Assembly: GCF_017309385.1 (NCBI RefSeq) | Contig: NZ_JAFJMJ010000001.1 | Coordinates: 2,852,001 to 2,916,000, forward strand | Length of the DNA stretch: 64,000 nucleotides | Direction: 5' to 3' | Origin: Amycolatopsis sp. 195334CR | Lineage (GTDB): Bacteria > Actinomycetota > Actinomycetes > Mycobacteriales > Pseudonocardiaceae | Shown: piece after piece, positions 32,711 to 40,879 of the stretch | How positions within the stretch are numbered: the stretch's first letter is position 1 | How the letters are laid out: every line of letters starts with the position of its first letter | The notes under the pieces: generated by a model | The model's database searches: none | What the model saw: the letters and a program-made list of their open reading frames with translations, nothing else | What the model was told of the DNA's origin: nothing | Position numbers and translations under genes: made by a program

Positions 32711-33098
32711 TGCGTGTCCCCTTATCGTCCCCTGACGCCCTTCTGACGCCTGGCGGAGCTCAGGCGTTGATCCAGGAAAACGTGATGAGGATCACTTTTC
32801 ACGCGGCCGCCGGACGCGCTAAGGGGGATCCGCCGGGCGGGCGGATGCTTACAACGTTTCGGTGACTTGGTGCCGCTGTTCTGCCCAAGACTGCTTTGTG
32901 GGGTTCAGATTCCGTGAGATCCCGGTACGCTGCCCACAGGCCGTCGTTTTGCGTGTTCGTGGCTTCACACTCGCGGAACTTCTGACGCGGGCCATGAGCC
33001 GCTCCAGTGCTCTTCGCTCGACTCGTTGGAACCGCCCGGGACGGCCCGGGTACTGCTCCGGCGGAGGCCCGAAGCGGATCTGTAACGAGGAGTAAGCG
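32711..33098. promoter_or_regulatory. Divergent intergenic region between ldt and the second csp gene
   Basis: These 388 bases hold no supportable gene. Both neighbours read outward, so two promoters must lie here. The right part is presumably a long cold-shock-type leader ending in the Shine-Dalgarno AACGAGGAG before GTG 33099. A GC-rich inverted segment CCGCCCGGGACGGCCCGGG near 33033-33051 could form part of the leader structure. Confidence 0.35.
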
Positions 33099-33302
33099 GT
33101 GGCGCAAGGCACTGTGAAGTGGTTCAACGCTGAAAAGGGCTTTGGCTTCATTGCCCAGGACGGCGGCGAGGGCGACGTGTTCGTGCACTACTCGGAGATC
33201 GACGGGCGCGGCTTCCGCACCCTCGAGGAGAACCAGCGGGTGGAGTTCGAGGTGGGCCAGGGCCAGAAGGGCCCGCAGGCTCAGAAGGTGCGCGTCATCT
33301 GA
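33099..33302 (+). CDS. cspA: Cold-shock protein CspA family
   Basis: This 67-aa cold-shock domain starts [19 protein letters not shown], with RNP1 KGFGFIA and RNP2 DVFVHY. It is about 80 percent identical by eye to the protein at 14670. It is an RNA chaperone in the cytoplasm. The start is GTG with GAGGAG 8 bases upstream. A perfect hairpin with a T-rich tail follows, so it is transcribed alone. Confidence 0.96.
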   Translation: MAQGTVKWFNAEKGFGFIAQDGGEGDVFVHYSEIDGRGFRTLEENQRVEFEVGQGQKGPQAQKVRVI

Positions 33303-33319
33303 GATCGGTCACCTGAAGC

Positions 33320-33360
33320 AACCGGGCCCCGGCGGAACTTCCGCCGGGGCCCGGTTTCTT
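33320..33360 (+). terminator. Intrinsic terminator after the second csp gene
   Basis: A perfect 17-bp stem (33320-33336 with 33340-33356) and a 3-base loop are followed by TTTCTTTT, a classical Rho-independent terminator. It also lies just beyond the 3' end of the convergent gene at 33367. Confidence 0.92.
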
Positions 33361-33366
33361 TTGGCT

Positions 33367-33810
33367 TCAGCGCAGGCGTCCGGAGACGGGCTGCTCCCAG
33401 TTCTGGTCGAAGGTGAACTGGTCGGTGTGGGCGTCGCTGACGCGGTTGTGGCGGGACTGGGTCTGGTCCTGCGCCGAGGAGGCCTGCGCCTCCCAGGAGA
33501 GGCGCTCGAGGACCCACTCCATGGCGAGCGCCTGCGGCGAGGTCTCGCGCTCGGCGGCGAGGTCCTTCAACTGTTCGCTGGCGATGGTGTTCATCCGGAT
33601 CTGGAAGACCTGGGCCTCACCGAACCGGCGGCCGGTACCCGTGCTCTCCGGGTCGTCCGCGTCGGGGGCGAGCGCGGCGAGGTAGCTGGTCAGCTCGTGG
33701 TCGTCGACCGCGGTCTCGGCCTCGCGCGCGGGGCTGTTGCGGTGACGTCCGGGGTTGACCGCCTTGAGGTTCGTCTTGGTGCTCAGGCGTCCAAGTGAGG
33801 GAAGAGGCAC
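33367..33810 (-). CDS. Unknown protein with a ribbon-helix-helix-like segment
   Basis: This frame encodes about 147 residues from GTG 33810. It can be read 30 codons further to an ATG at 33900, but that extension has poor third-position G+C and no ribosome-binding site. The central VFQIRMNTIASEQLKDLAAE followed by LAMEWVLERL resembles a ribbon-helix-helix/Arc-like DNA-binding segment with its strand and two helices. That suggests an antitoxin-like or regulatory role. A TATCCT hexamer lies about 7 bases before the GTG, compatible with a leaderless transcript. No toxin gene is adjacent. Confidence 0.55.
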   Translation of the reverse strand: MPLPSLGRLSTKTNLKAVNPGRHRNSPAREAETAVDDHELTSYLAALAPDADDPESTGTGRRFGEAQVFQIRMNTIASEQLKDLAAERETSPQALAMEWVLERLSWEAQASSAQDQTQSRHNRVSDAHTDQFTFDQNWEQPVSGRLR

Positions 33811-33900
33811 CCGGACAGGATAACGGTAAGGTTTCGGGTCCGTGTCGAGTGTGGCGCGCGACACACCGTCTGTTGCCACCTTTTCCCCGCAATAGTCCAT

Positions 33901-34517
33901 CCGCGCTAATCCCGATCAAGAAAAACCCACCCTCCGTAATCCCCCCACTCCCCGCCGACACCATTCCCCCCCGGTCTGGGGGACGCGCCCATTGTCCAAA
34001 ACAATCACCACTGGACAATGTTCAACCGACAGCAAACGATTACCAATGATCCATTAGATGGCGGCCCCGAACCGGGCTGGTAAATCGCCGCTCGACCAGC
34101 GCTCGCCCAGGGTGAGGAGCACGCACCGCGGGGGTTTGGGGGCTCGGCCCCCAAGCGGAATGGGGAGCCTGCGAACAGGCCCGAAGGGCCTGGAGCAGCA
34201 ATGGAGAGGCCCCCGCGCCAGGGGGAGGAACGCGGGGGCCGGAGGGGATCTCCACAGGCGCTGACCGGGGGTGTGTCAGCAAGTCGATTGTTACACGAGT
34301 CGGCGGGGTTGGGCGAGTGGTAGACGCGAAAAATCCGGCGGCCGTGTCACTTTTGGTTTGCCCGGCGTTCATTGTGGGCAGTCGGCGGGTGCGTTCGTCA
34401 TCGTCGCGGAGAGCGAACATCCGGTCATGGGAGGTTCACTCTGCGGGGGGCTGTGGGGGGCAAGGTCCGCTCGCTAGCCTCGCGGCCAAGCTTTACGGAA
34501 ACCCTGAGGAGGAGCCA
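33901..34517. other. Gene-free region with several inverted repeats
   Basis: No convincing gene is present in these 617 bases. The left 130 bases are A+T- and C-rich and carry the inverted repeat ATTGTCCA-n13-TGGACAAT (33991-34019). The middle carries two G-run hairpins, TTGGGGGC/GCCCCCAA (34136-34154) and GGCCCCCGCG/CGCGGGGGCC (34208-34240). The right end is the promoter and Shine-Dalgarno (GAGGAG) region of the gene at 34518. Confidence 0.45.
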
Positions 34518-34769
34518 ATGAGCGGGTCTCTCGAAGTTCGACAGTTCCTCCTTCGCTATGAAGGTGACGCGGGGAACGGCTCGGCGAACGGTGGGGTGCC
34601 GGCGCAGCGGTCCGGGCACTCGGACACGCCGAGGATCTCTGATGATCAGGTGCGCCGTGCCAGGCTCGCGGTGGCGCAGGGCGCCACCGGTGTCGACGAC
34701 TGTGCCGAGCTGCTGGACATGCTGGGGCTGACACCCGACGAGGAAGGGCGATTGCCGGTTCAGCGGTGA
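34518..34769 (+). CDS. Small conserved-looking actinobacterial protein
   Basis: This 83-aa protein begins MSGSLEVRQFLLRYEGD, with an ideal GAGGAG 8 bases upstream. The N-terminal half is polar and Gly/Ser-rich. The C-terminal half (about 42-80, ISDDQVRRARLAVAQGATGV then DCAELLDMLGL) is predicted helical. It has no membrane segment. I recall similar short proteins in other actinobacteria without assigned function, but cannot verify that here. A hairpin follows it and precedes the tRNA cluster. Confidence 0.65.
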   Translation: MSGSLEVRQFLLRYEGDAGNGSANGGVPAQRSGHSDTPRISDDQVRRARLAVAQGATGVDDCAELLDMLGLTPDEEGRLPVQR

Positions 34770-34810
34770 TCGCCGTGGCCGGCCCATGAGGTCGCGGCGG
34801 GAGTAGTGGG

Positions 34811-34845
34811 GCCCAGGTGCACACCCCCTGGTGGCGCACCTGGGC
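34811..34845 (+). terminator. Hairpin after the 83-aa protein gene
   Basis: GCCCAGGTGC (34811-34820) pairs perfectly with GCACCTGGGC (34836-34845) across a 15-base loop, 41 bases after the stop codon. No T run follows. This is a typical actinobacterial terminator. Confidence 0.65.
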
Positions 34846-35166
34846 GCTGGTTCGGAACGTAGTGCCGGTGAGCCTGCTTGGCAATCGATTTCTCACACCA
34901 TTTTCACGGGCGTGCGTGCGATAACACCGTTATGACTGATTTGAGAGGAGTGCCCGTGGTTCGCTGTCCGTCGCCGAGCCCCGCGGCCCCCTTCGCCCCC
35001 TCCGGCGCCTTGTGCGGGCCGGAGCGCGGCAAAAGCGCAGTTCGCAGGCCCTGTCGGGGCTTAAGGGATACCCCCGTGAAACCCGGTTGGGGCGTGCCCT
35101 ATGCTTATGTTCGCTCCCAGGGACGACCTGAGAGCGCGGTCGGGTCGGTTTACCGAAACCGGCCGG
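34846..35166. other. Intergenic region upstream of the tRNA cluster
   Basis: No gene is supported here. It contains a 13-bp inverted repeat ATAAC-acc-GTTAT (34921-34933). It also contains a plausible tRNA promoter, GTGAAA (35076-35081) with TATGCT (35100-35105) at 18-base spacing, about 60 bases before tRNA-Glu. A possible short frame starting near 34932 is Pro/Arg-rich and not convincing. Confidence 0.4.
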
Positions 35167-35239
35167 GCTCCCATCGTCCAGCGGCCTAGGACTCCGCCCT
35201 TTCAAGGCGGCAACGCGGGTTCGAATCCCGTTGGGAGTA
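35167..35239 (+). tRNA. tRNA-Glu (anticodon TTC)
   Basis: The 73-base cloverleaf has acceptor GCTCCCA/TGGGAGT, a D-arm GTCC...GGAC, anticodon arm CCGCC-CTTTCAA-GGCGG with anticodon TTC, and T-arm GCGGG-TTCGAAT-CCCGT. The first acceptor pair is a G-T. CCA is not encoded. Confidence 0.95.
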
Positions 35240-35261
35240 CGCAGTACAGTAGTAAACGCAA

Positions 35262-35335
35262 GGCCCTGTGGCGCAGTTGGTTAGCGCGTCGCCCTGTCAC
35301 GGCGAAGGTCGCGGGTTCGAGTCCCGTCAGGGTCG
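35262..35335 (+). tRNA. tRNA-Asp (anticodon GTC)
   Basis: The 74-base cloverleaf has acceptor GGCCCTG/CAGGGTC (one G-T pair), anticodon arm TCGCC-CTGTCAC-GGCGA with anticodon GTC, and T-loop TTCGAGT. It lies 22 bases after tRNA-Glu and is probably co-transcribed with it. CCA is not encoded. Confidence 0.95.
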
Positions 35336-35366
35336 CAAGATCGTTCGGCTCCTCGCCGGCGTTCCC

Positions 35367-35440
35367 GGCCAGGTAGCTCAGTTGGTACGAGCGTCCGCCT
35401 GAAAAGCGGAAGGTCGCCGGTTCGACCCCGGCCCTGGCCA
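35367..35440 (+). tRNA. tRNA-Phe (anticodon GAA), integration target
   Basis: The 74-base cloverleaf has acceptor GGCCAGG/CCTGGCC, anticodon arm TCCGC-CTGAAAA-GCGGA with anticodon GAA, and T-arm GCCGG-TTCGACC-CCGGC. From 35396 onward the sequence is repeated at 48527, so the 3' part of this gene belongs to the attL site of the integrated element. The tRNA remains intact. Confidence 0.96.
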
Positions 35441-35442
35441 CC
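35396..35442. repeat. attL: 47-bp direct repeat in tRNA-Phe
   Basis: This 47-bp stretch runs from the anticodon stem to two bases beyond the 3' end of tRNA-Phe. It is identical to 48527-48573. With three mismatches the similarity continues to 35492 and covers the tRNA terminator. It marks the left boundary of the integrated element. Confidence 0.93.
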
Positions 35443-35450
35443 GCTCCACG

Positions 35451-35482
35451 AACCGTCCTGACTCAGGTCAGGACGGTTTTTT
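35451..35482 (+). terminator. tRNA-cluster terminator carried by the element
   Basis: AACCGTCCTGA (35451-35461) pairs perfectly with TCAGGACGGTT (35468-35478), and a six-T run follows. It terminates the tRNA operon. The equivalent chromosomal terminator is displaced to 48582. Confidence 0.93.
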
Positions 35483-35492
35483 CGTGCCCGGG

Positions 35493-36040
35493 GGTGGCCT
35501 GGCTCACTTGCCGTCGCTTGCCTCGGTTGACCGCCGTTGCCCGCCCGTAGTTGCACGCGGGATGCACGACCCTCCCGGCCGCTTGCTCCGCCCCCGTCAC
35601 CTTCGTCCCTGCCGTCTCGTGGCTCCGGGCTCGGCGGGTCAAGGGTGGGCTCCGCCCATCGCGCAGCGACGCCGTAGGCGCCCTTGATGCGGCGAGGCTG
35701 GTGTACGACGATCCGCGGGGAAGGGGACGCTCGGTGACCCGCGCTCGTCTGCGTGAGTGCTCCGGAGCCAGCGTTGCTCGCCGAGTCGGTGTGGTTCGTC
35801 GGGTTGCTCTGGGAGCTGGCGTCACCCGTCTGCGCGCTGCCTGCGGCTGGTGACCCGGCCGCGCCCTGGCGGGCGCACCGGGCGGCCGCTGGGCGGAGCG
35901 GAGCGGGAGCCCAGTGTGTCGCGATGGGTGCGCCCGCCGAGGCGTGGCCGGTGTCGGCCAGTCCGCCCGCGCGCCGCCGCTGGCGGCGCGCCTTGATCCC
36001 ATAGAGCCAAATTCGGCAACTTTAGCGAACAATAGTAAAA
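35493..36040. other. Gene-free GC-rich spacer at the left end of the element
   Basis: I see no supportable gene in these 548 bases. Frames on both strands are Arg/Ala/Pro-rich shadows without ribosome-binding sites. A perfect 10-bp hairpin, GCGCGCCGCC-gct-GGCGGCGCGC (35969-35991), lies about 50 bases beyond the stop of the leftward fic gene and may end its transcript. Confidence 0.5.
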
Positions 36041-37195
36041 CTAGGCTCCGCTTTCATCGCCCGCGATTGCGGCAAATACTTCGTTCGCCAGCCAGAGAGT
36101 GCCCCCACCTTTGCCGTGCACTCCAAGTTCCGTGAGCCAGCCACGTGATGCCAGGCTGCGAATCAGATTCAAGGCTCCTTGATTGGTTACGCCAAGCTGC
36201 TTACGTATTAGTGATGATGTAACTATCGGGTTCATGAATAGTGTCTCTACTACCTCGATGGCACGACTTCGGGTCCCTGCTAGTTCGGCTCTGTATCGCT
36301 CACGTAAGCCGAGTAGCTCGCGAGATCGTAGAACTCCGTCGTCTGCTTGGGCGGCAACAGCGGTTAGGAAGAACTGTAGCCATTGTTGAATCTCGCCACG
36401 TTCGCGGACCGCCTGCAGTCGGTCGTAATACTCTCGCCTTCGGTTGGCGAAGTAGGGGCTTACGTAGAGCAGTGGTACCGACAGGATCTCCTGCTGACGC
36501 AGGAAGAGAAGGACCAGCATCCTTCCAGTGCGGCCGTTGCCATCAACGAACGGGTGTATGGTCAGGAACTGGTAGTGCAACAACGCTGCGCGAATTAGAG
36601 CGGGCACTCGGGGTGGGTTCTCTAGGTAGTCTTCCCAGTCGGCCAGTGCTCGATTTAGCGCGTCTCCTACCGGCGGAACAAAAATAGCAGTCTCTGGTCT
36701 TTGAGTTGGAGACCCAAGCCAAACTGGGTCCGATCGAATCGATTCTCCAGGTTTAGTTGCTCGGTCAGGCTCCATTAGAATCCTATGGACTTCACATAAG
36801 ACTTTGACGCTTAGCTGCTCGGAGGCTATTTCGAATCCTCGCTCAAGGGCGTCCACATGAGCCGACACTTCCGCGATATCCCGTTCACGTGTGGGCGTGC
36901 GACTGGCTTCCGCTTGGAAGACGTCGGTAAGGCTGGCTTGGGTGCCTTCGATGCGTGCACTGGCCAGGGCTTCGCGGACGGCATAGGGGCGCATCAGCAA
37001 GCGTGGCTCGCGGAGCATGCCGCCAACGCCTGAGAGGCGGCCGAGGGCGGCGTCCGCGTTCGACAAGGCGAGCTGAGTCTCGGGGTCAAGGGTGAGGTCG
37101 CGTGGTACCGGGGCAGGGTCGAACCACCAGTAGTCACCGTCTTCTTGGTGTCGAGGGTGACCGAAAGTAGTCACTTGGATCTGCTCAGGTTGCAC
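36041..37195 (-). CDS. Fic family protein (putative AMP-transferase)
   Basis: This 384-aa protein has the complete Fic core motif HPFVDGNGRTGR (214-225), with catalytic His214. An N-terminal inhibitory helix of class II type has the motif S79-ARI-E83-G84, so activity is expected to be self-restrained. A C-terminal winged-helix-like region (about 310-360, VTSSLIRKQLGVTNQGALNLIRSL) is common in this group. Fic enzymes transfer AMP to target hydroxyl groups. The start is GTG 37195. The G+C content is clearly lower than in the backbone. It is divergent from the NYN-nuclease gene, 55 bases apart, and is element cargo. Confidence 0.9.
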   Translation of the reverse strand: MQPEQIQVTTFGHPRHQEDGDYWWFDPAPVPRDLTLDPETQLALSNADAALGRLSGVGGMLREPRLLMRPYAVREALASARIEGTQASLTDVFQAEASRTPTRERDIAEVSAHVDALERGFEIASEQLSVKVLCEVHRILMEPDRATKPGESIRSDPVWLGSPTQRPETAIFVPPVGDALNRALADWEDYLENPPRVPALIRAALLHYQFLTIHPFVDGNGRTGRMLVLLFLRQQEILSVPLLYVSPYFANRRREYYDRLQAVRERGEIQQWLQFFLTAVAAQADDGVLRSRELLGLRERYRAELAGTRSRAIEVVETLFMNPIVTSSLIRKQLGVTNQGALNLIRSLASRGWLTELGVHGKGGGTLWLANEVFAAIAGDESGA

Positions 37196-37250
37196 TCTTT
37201 CAACTTACAACACTGAGGCCGGTTGTGTTGAGAGAAAGCCGATCGGGTGT

Positions 37251-38480
37251 ATGATGCGTTGCATCGTGAAGGATGGGAAGGTGGGAGCGTTGGGAGCTGT
37301 CGTCGCCGTGGTTGTGGACAGCCGCAACGTCTACCACCAGAGCGGAGACGCGATCGGGTTGCGTGCTCTGCCGACTGTGCCGGGCATCCGTGCCGCATTA
37401 GTGCCGTATGGATTCGATGTGGCCGCTGTCCATGTAGGGCTTGCTTTGGCGCGCCCTCGGGACAGGGTGAGCCTGGCTCGGTTCCATGCGGACAACGATG
37501 CCTACCGGAAGAGCGTTATCACTGATGGTGGTGACCCTTTGCTGGGTGAGTTGCATGTGAAAGCGGCTGGTCGGCCCGAGGAGAAGATGGTCGACTGCGC
37601 TTGCTGCGTGCGGATCACGCGGTATGTGGAGGAGATCGCTGCTGGGAAGTCGGCAGTTGAGGGCATCGTTGTCCTGAGCAAGGACATTGATCTCACACCT
37701 GCAGTGAACTATGCGATGGAACGCAAGGTGCCAATCACAGTCGCGGCTGTCGATGTCGTGCAGCACCGCGGTCATCCGTATGCCTTGCTCAGTCCTGCGG
37801 CCTACGCCACGATGTCGGGAGACGCGAGACTCACCACCGGCCACGAGTACAGGCAACTACTGGCGTGTGCTCTGTTTGACGGTAAGGCTGTCAACTGGAC
37901 CGTTGGAGGATCACGAAGTCATCCGCGTCTCGAGCATCATTCGGGGATCGTGGGGATCCCGGAGTCCAGCACGGCCCTCCCTGGGCGAGGGCAAGTCGCC
38001 TCCCTCTATCCCGTCGACATAGCCTGGGAGGAGCGAGTGCTCGGTTCGTTCCCGGCGTTGATCTGTGGGAATGCACCTCAGACCCAGCCCACATGGTCGA
38101 CCGCGATCGTGGTCAAGCGTTCGGGTCCCCTGGCGATAGAAATTGATCACGGAGGCGGTGCCCACAAGCGAGTGCCGTTCATGCTGGGTGGGGTACGGCC
38201 GGGCGATACTGTGGTGGTGCATCGGGGAGCTGACGGCGTGGACCGCGTTGTGGGTCAGCTACTCAAGGGCAACGCTACGTTCGATCCGGACGTTGTGGAG
38301 CCATTGCGTGTTACTTCGCCACTGCCGAGGGGTGGTGCACTGGTAGCGGCAGGAAGCGGAGTGCGTGGACTCCTTACTACCAATCAGTCGTTGGTCGCCG
38401 GCCAGAGAGTTCCAGGGATCCAGGTCGACTTGAAGCCGAAGGGACCTGTGTGGGCGGCAGTCGGTACACCACTGCCGTAG
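37251..38480 (+). CDS. NYN-domain (PIN-like) putative ribonuclease
   Basis: This frame of up to 409 aa has an N-terminal NYN domain (about 12-165). VVAVVVDSRNVYH carries the first catalytic Asp and Asn, and VLSKDIDLTPAVNYA carries the later Asp pair of PIN-like metal-dependent RNases. A C-terminal region of about 200 residues (about 215-405) has no recognised fold. Paired ATGs lie at 37251 and 37254. A GTG at 37281 with a purine-rich upstream stretch is an alternative start that still keeps the NYN domain. It lies beside and divergent from fic, which suggests a defence or toxin-like cargo pair. Confidence 0.75.
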   Translation: MMRCIVKDGKVGALGAVVAVVVDSRNVYHQSGDAIGLRALPTVPGIRAALVPYGFDVAAVHVGLALARPRDRVSLARFHADNDAYRKSVITDGGDPLLGELHVKAAGRPEEKMVDCACCVRITRYVEEIAAGKSAVEGIVVLSKDIDLTPAVNYAMERKVPITVAAVDVVQHRGHPYALLSPAAYATMSGDARLTTGHEYRQLLACALFDGKAVNWTVGGSRSHPRLEHHSGIVGIPESSTALPGRGQVASLYPVDIAWEERVLGSFPALICGNAPQTQPTWSTAIVVKRSGPLAIEIDHGGGAHKRVPFMLGGVRPGDTVVVHRGADGVDRVVGQLLKGNATFDPDVVEPLRVTSPLPRGGALVAAGSGVRGLLTTNQSLVAGQRVPGIQVDLKPKGPVWAAVGTPLP

Positions 38481-38488
38481 ACGAAGCA

Positions 38489-38513
38489 AAGGGGACGGCT
38501 AAGCCGTCCCCTT
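38489..38513. terminator. Bidirectional hairpin between NYN and HAD genes
   Basis: AAGGGGACGGC (38489-38499) and GCCGTCCCCTT (38503-38513) form a perfect 11-bp stem with a TAA loop. It lies 9 bases after the NYN stop and downstream of the convergent HAD gene. Confidence 0.8.
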
Positions 38514-38645
38514 CGATAAGACGGGCCCAAGGTCCCGCAATGAGTCGGCTCTTAGCTTACATATGTCGTCAAGCGACGTCAACGGAGGTGCCGCGTGGTC
38601 GACCCTCTCCCTGCTCCGCAGGCCGGGATGACGACGGCACGCTTG

Positions 38646-39344
38646 CTAGTGGTTCGGAAGACAAGTCAGCAGACTCGCGATGCTTGATGTGTTGGCTGCC
38701 GAGCCCGCTTGGGTAAGGCAGCGCTCCTTGGCTGACTTGTTCGTGTAGCCGACGGGTACCGCGCCTGCAGCTCTTGCAGCCTCTACATCCGTTCTCGAGT
38801 CCCCGAGCATGATGGTCTGACCTGGAGATTCGCTGAGGAAAGTCAGTGCCTGCTGAACTAGGTAAGGGTTCGGCTTAAGCAGTTCGACCCTGTGGTCGGA
38901 GCGAGCGGCGACGAGTTCGATGATCGACTCTACGTCGTAGAGTGCCATGTATGAGCGAATCGCTGTGACACTGTTGTTGCTGACGATGGCCAGTGGGCGA
39001 TCGGTCTCGTGCCAGGCGTGGATGAGGTCGTGGGCGCCTGGGGTGGGTTCGGCGGTGGCGATGGCTTCGACTTCGAGGGCGGTGAAGGCGGCTTCGACGT
39101 AGCGGGCTTCGTCGTCGCCAAGGGTGGCGGCGTAGCGGAAGACGTCGAAGGGGTCGCCGGTGGTGGCGACGGATTCCGGCAGATCGGTGTGACCGCCATC
39201 GGCCAAGACCACGCGCAGTTGTTCGGCGACGGCCGGGGCGGGCAGGCCCGCGAAGACGGAGCAGATGGGCCCGTCGAAGTCCAGGAGCAGGGCCTTGGCG
39301 TTGGCTAGGAGTTCGCGGGCTTTGGCTTCGTCGCCGGTGGTCAC
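38646..39344 (-). CDS. HAD-superfamily hydrolase
   Basis: This 232-aa phosphatase-like protein has HAD motif I LLLDFDGPICSVF (nucleophile Asp and acid Asp), motif II in IVSNNS, the motif III Lys near LLKPNP and motif IV GDSRTDVEAA. It starts at GTG 39344, which overlaps the stop of the GntR regulator gene (GTGA), so the two are translated together. HAD genes next to GntR regulators recur in actinomycete integrative elements. The substrate is unknown. The 5' half keeps high G+C but the last 200 bases are less G+C-rich. Confidence 0.85.
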   Translation of the reverse strand: MTTGDEAKARELLANAKALLLDFDGPICSVFAGLPAPAVAEQLRVVLADGGHTDLPESVATTGDPFDVFRYAATLGDDEARYVEAAFTALEVEAIATAEPTPGAHDLIHAWHETDRPLAIVSNNSVTAIRSYMALYDVESIIELVAARSDHRVELLKPNPYLVQQALTFLSESPGQTIMLGDSRTDVEAARAAGAVPVGYTNKSAKERCLTQAGSAANTSSIASLLTCLPNH

Positions 39345-40183
39345 CGCTGGTATTCCTTGGCGACGGTGGTCCACATGCTGGTGAACCACGTCTTTGCCTG
39401 GTCGACGTACTGACTGCCCGTCGAGGTGTCGTCGTCGTTGGCGGAGTGGTGGAACAGGATGGCGTCCTTGCCCATCAGGTCGTACATCGCTTGGGTCTCG
39501 CCGCCGAAGGTGATGACGTGCTCCCGGACCGGGTAGAAGCCGAAGAAGGCTTCTTCCTCGTTGATCAGGTAGAGCTTGAACAGCGGCGCGGCGGGGTGGA
39601 CCCGGATTTCCGCGGTGGCTTCCTGGACCAGGCCAAGTCCGGCCAGTTCGGTGACGGAATCGACGATGGCCAGGGTGTGGCGGCGCATGATCTCTTCGGC
39701 GCGCTGGCGGAAGCCGGGGCTGTCGGCCTGGTCCTCGACGGTGACCGGCAGGCTCCAGGGCTGGCGCGGGTCGGGCAGCAGCAGGCGCACATGGATCGAC
39801 TCGGGGCGCAGCCGGCCGATTCGGATCTTGTCCAGCGGTTCGGCCATCGCTCCGTGCAGAGTCTCGCCGGAGAACCCGGCGAAGTCGATCGTGACGTGCT
39901 GGGCCTCGAAGGCGCGTTCGATGTGCGGGCGCAGGCCAACGGGGCGTTCGGTGCGCTCTCGGACGAAGACGCCGCTGCCCTGTCGAGAGACGATCAGCCC
40001 TTCTTCGCGCAGCTCGCGCAGGGCGTTCTGCACGGTCATCGGGGCGACGTTGTAGGTCTTGGCCAGCTCGTTCCGCGACGGCAGCTTGTCCCCGGCGGTG
40101 AACTTGCGGGTGAGGATGGCCGCTCGCAGGGCGTTGGCCACCTGCACATATGGCGGACGCGGGTCGTCTGGATCCAGCGCCAT
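39341..40183 (-). CDS. GntR-family regulator with UTRA domain (KorSA-like)
   Basis: This 280-aa protein has an N-terminal GntR winged helix (about 8-78), including LPSRNELAKTYNVAPMTVQNALRELREEGL. A UTRA-like effector domain extends from about 100 to 270. In pSAM2-type elements KorSA of this family represses the pra activator gene and its own gene, which silences replication and transfer. Here it is divergent from the Pra-like gene across a region full of palindromes, which supports that role. The downstream HAD gene is coupled. Confidence 0.85.
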   Translation of the reverse strand: MALDPDDPRPPYVQVANALRAAILTRKFTAGDKLPSRNELAKTYNVAPMTVQNALRELREEGLIVSRQGSGVFVRERTERPVGLRPHIERAFEAQHVTIDFAGFSGETLHGAMAEPLDKIRIGRLRPESIHVRLLLPDPRQPWSLPVTVEDQADSPGFRQRAEEIMRRHTLAIVDSVTELAGLGLVQEATAEIRVHPAAPLFKLYLINEEEAFFGFYPVREHVITFGGETQAMYDLMGKDAILFHHSANDDDTSTGSQYVDQAKTWFTSMWTTVAKEYQR

Positions 40184-40204
40184 CAGGCATTCCTCTCTCG
40201 CTTC

Positions 40205-40350
40205 TCAACCTCGCACGTGCGTGCTTTCGTGAACCGAAGTGCGCACATCGAGGTGCGCACGTGCGCATGTCAAGGGTATCTGCCTTGTCTAGGCCAGCTA
40301 GCGAGCTAGGCCGATCACTGCTTGATTGACTTGTCTAGCCAGGCTAGGTA
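40205..40350. promoter_or_regulatory. Operator array between the KorSA-like repressor and the Pra-like gene
   Basis: The palindrome GTGCGCAC occurs at 40239-40246 and 40253-40260. A one-base variant GTGCGCAT follows directly at 40261-40268, and a related GTGCGTGC lies at 40217-40224. Further right, CTTGTCTAG occurs twice (near 40284 and 40330), each followed by CTAG-rich inverted repeats. Such clustering between divergent genes suggests repressor sites and two promoters. Confidence 0.6.
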
Positions 40351-40414
40351 GCCTGGCAGGGTCAGCCACGTTAGACAGCACCGAATGGGGTGCCCGGCCT
40401 AGGAGCAATCACAG

Positions 40415-40879
40415 ATGGCAGTAGCACGCGGAACGCGTTTCGAAATCGACCATGACCAGGTGTTTCCCGAGGGTGCCGCGATCGTCGGCCCGGTGACTCC
40501 GGACATGGAGTACGTCTCCAACGAGGACAAGGCCCGCGGCAAACAGCCCAAGCAGAAGATCGACGAGCAGACCGGCCTGCCGCAGTGGAAGGTCACGGTG
40601 ACCGACCCCTCGGCCGAGAAGGACCGCGACAAGTCCGCCACGGTGACCTTGCTCGACCGGGTGCAGCCGGTTCCGCCTGCGGCGGCGATCGCGGGCTTCG
40701 ACTTCCGTCCGGTCGTGTTCGAGGGCCTGACCGTGGAGGCCCGCGTCATGGGCGAGAAGTTCAAGTACCAGGGCTGGGTCTTGCGCGCCTCCGGGATGCG
40801 GGAGCCCAAGTCGGCCACTCCGGCGAAGTCCTCGACGGCGAAGACCAGCGGTCCGAACGAGCAGAAGACGGCTGCGTGA
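40415..40879 (+). CDS. Pra-like activator of replication, integration and excision
   Basis: This 154-aa protein begins MAVARGTRFEIDHDQVFPEG, with AGGAG 10 bases upstream. It contains the segment AIAGFDFRPVVFEGLTVEARV and a Lys/Ala-rich C-terminus (about 125-154). This pattern matches proteins annotated in actinomycete elements as activators of plasmid replication, integration and excision (Pra in pSAM2). I match it from memory of the family, not from a search. It is the first gene of the rightward operon and is under the putative KorSA-like operators. Confidence 0.7.
   Translation: MAVARGTRFEIDHDQVFPEGAAIVGPVTPDMEYVSNEDKARGKQPKQKIDEQTGLPQWKVTVTDPSAEKDRDKSATVTLLDRVQPVPPAAAIAGFDFRPVVFEGLTVEARVMGEKFKYQGWVLRASGMREPKSATPAKSSTAKTSGPNEQKTAA

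Noticed and set aside
34878..35189. 103-codon frame before the tRNA genes
   Set aside because: It is Pro/Arg-rich, would run through the tRNA promoter into the start of tRNA-Glu and has no homology-like pattern.
35463..36032. Minus-strand 189-codon frame in the element's left spacer
   Set aside because: It is dominated by Arg, Ala, Pro and Thr, has no ribosome-binding site and crosses the terminator hairpin region.
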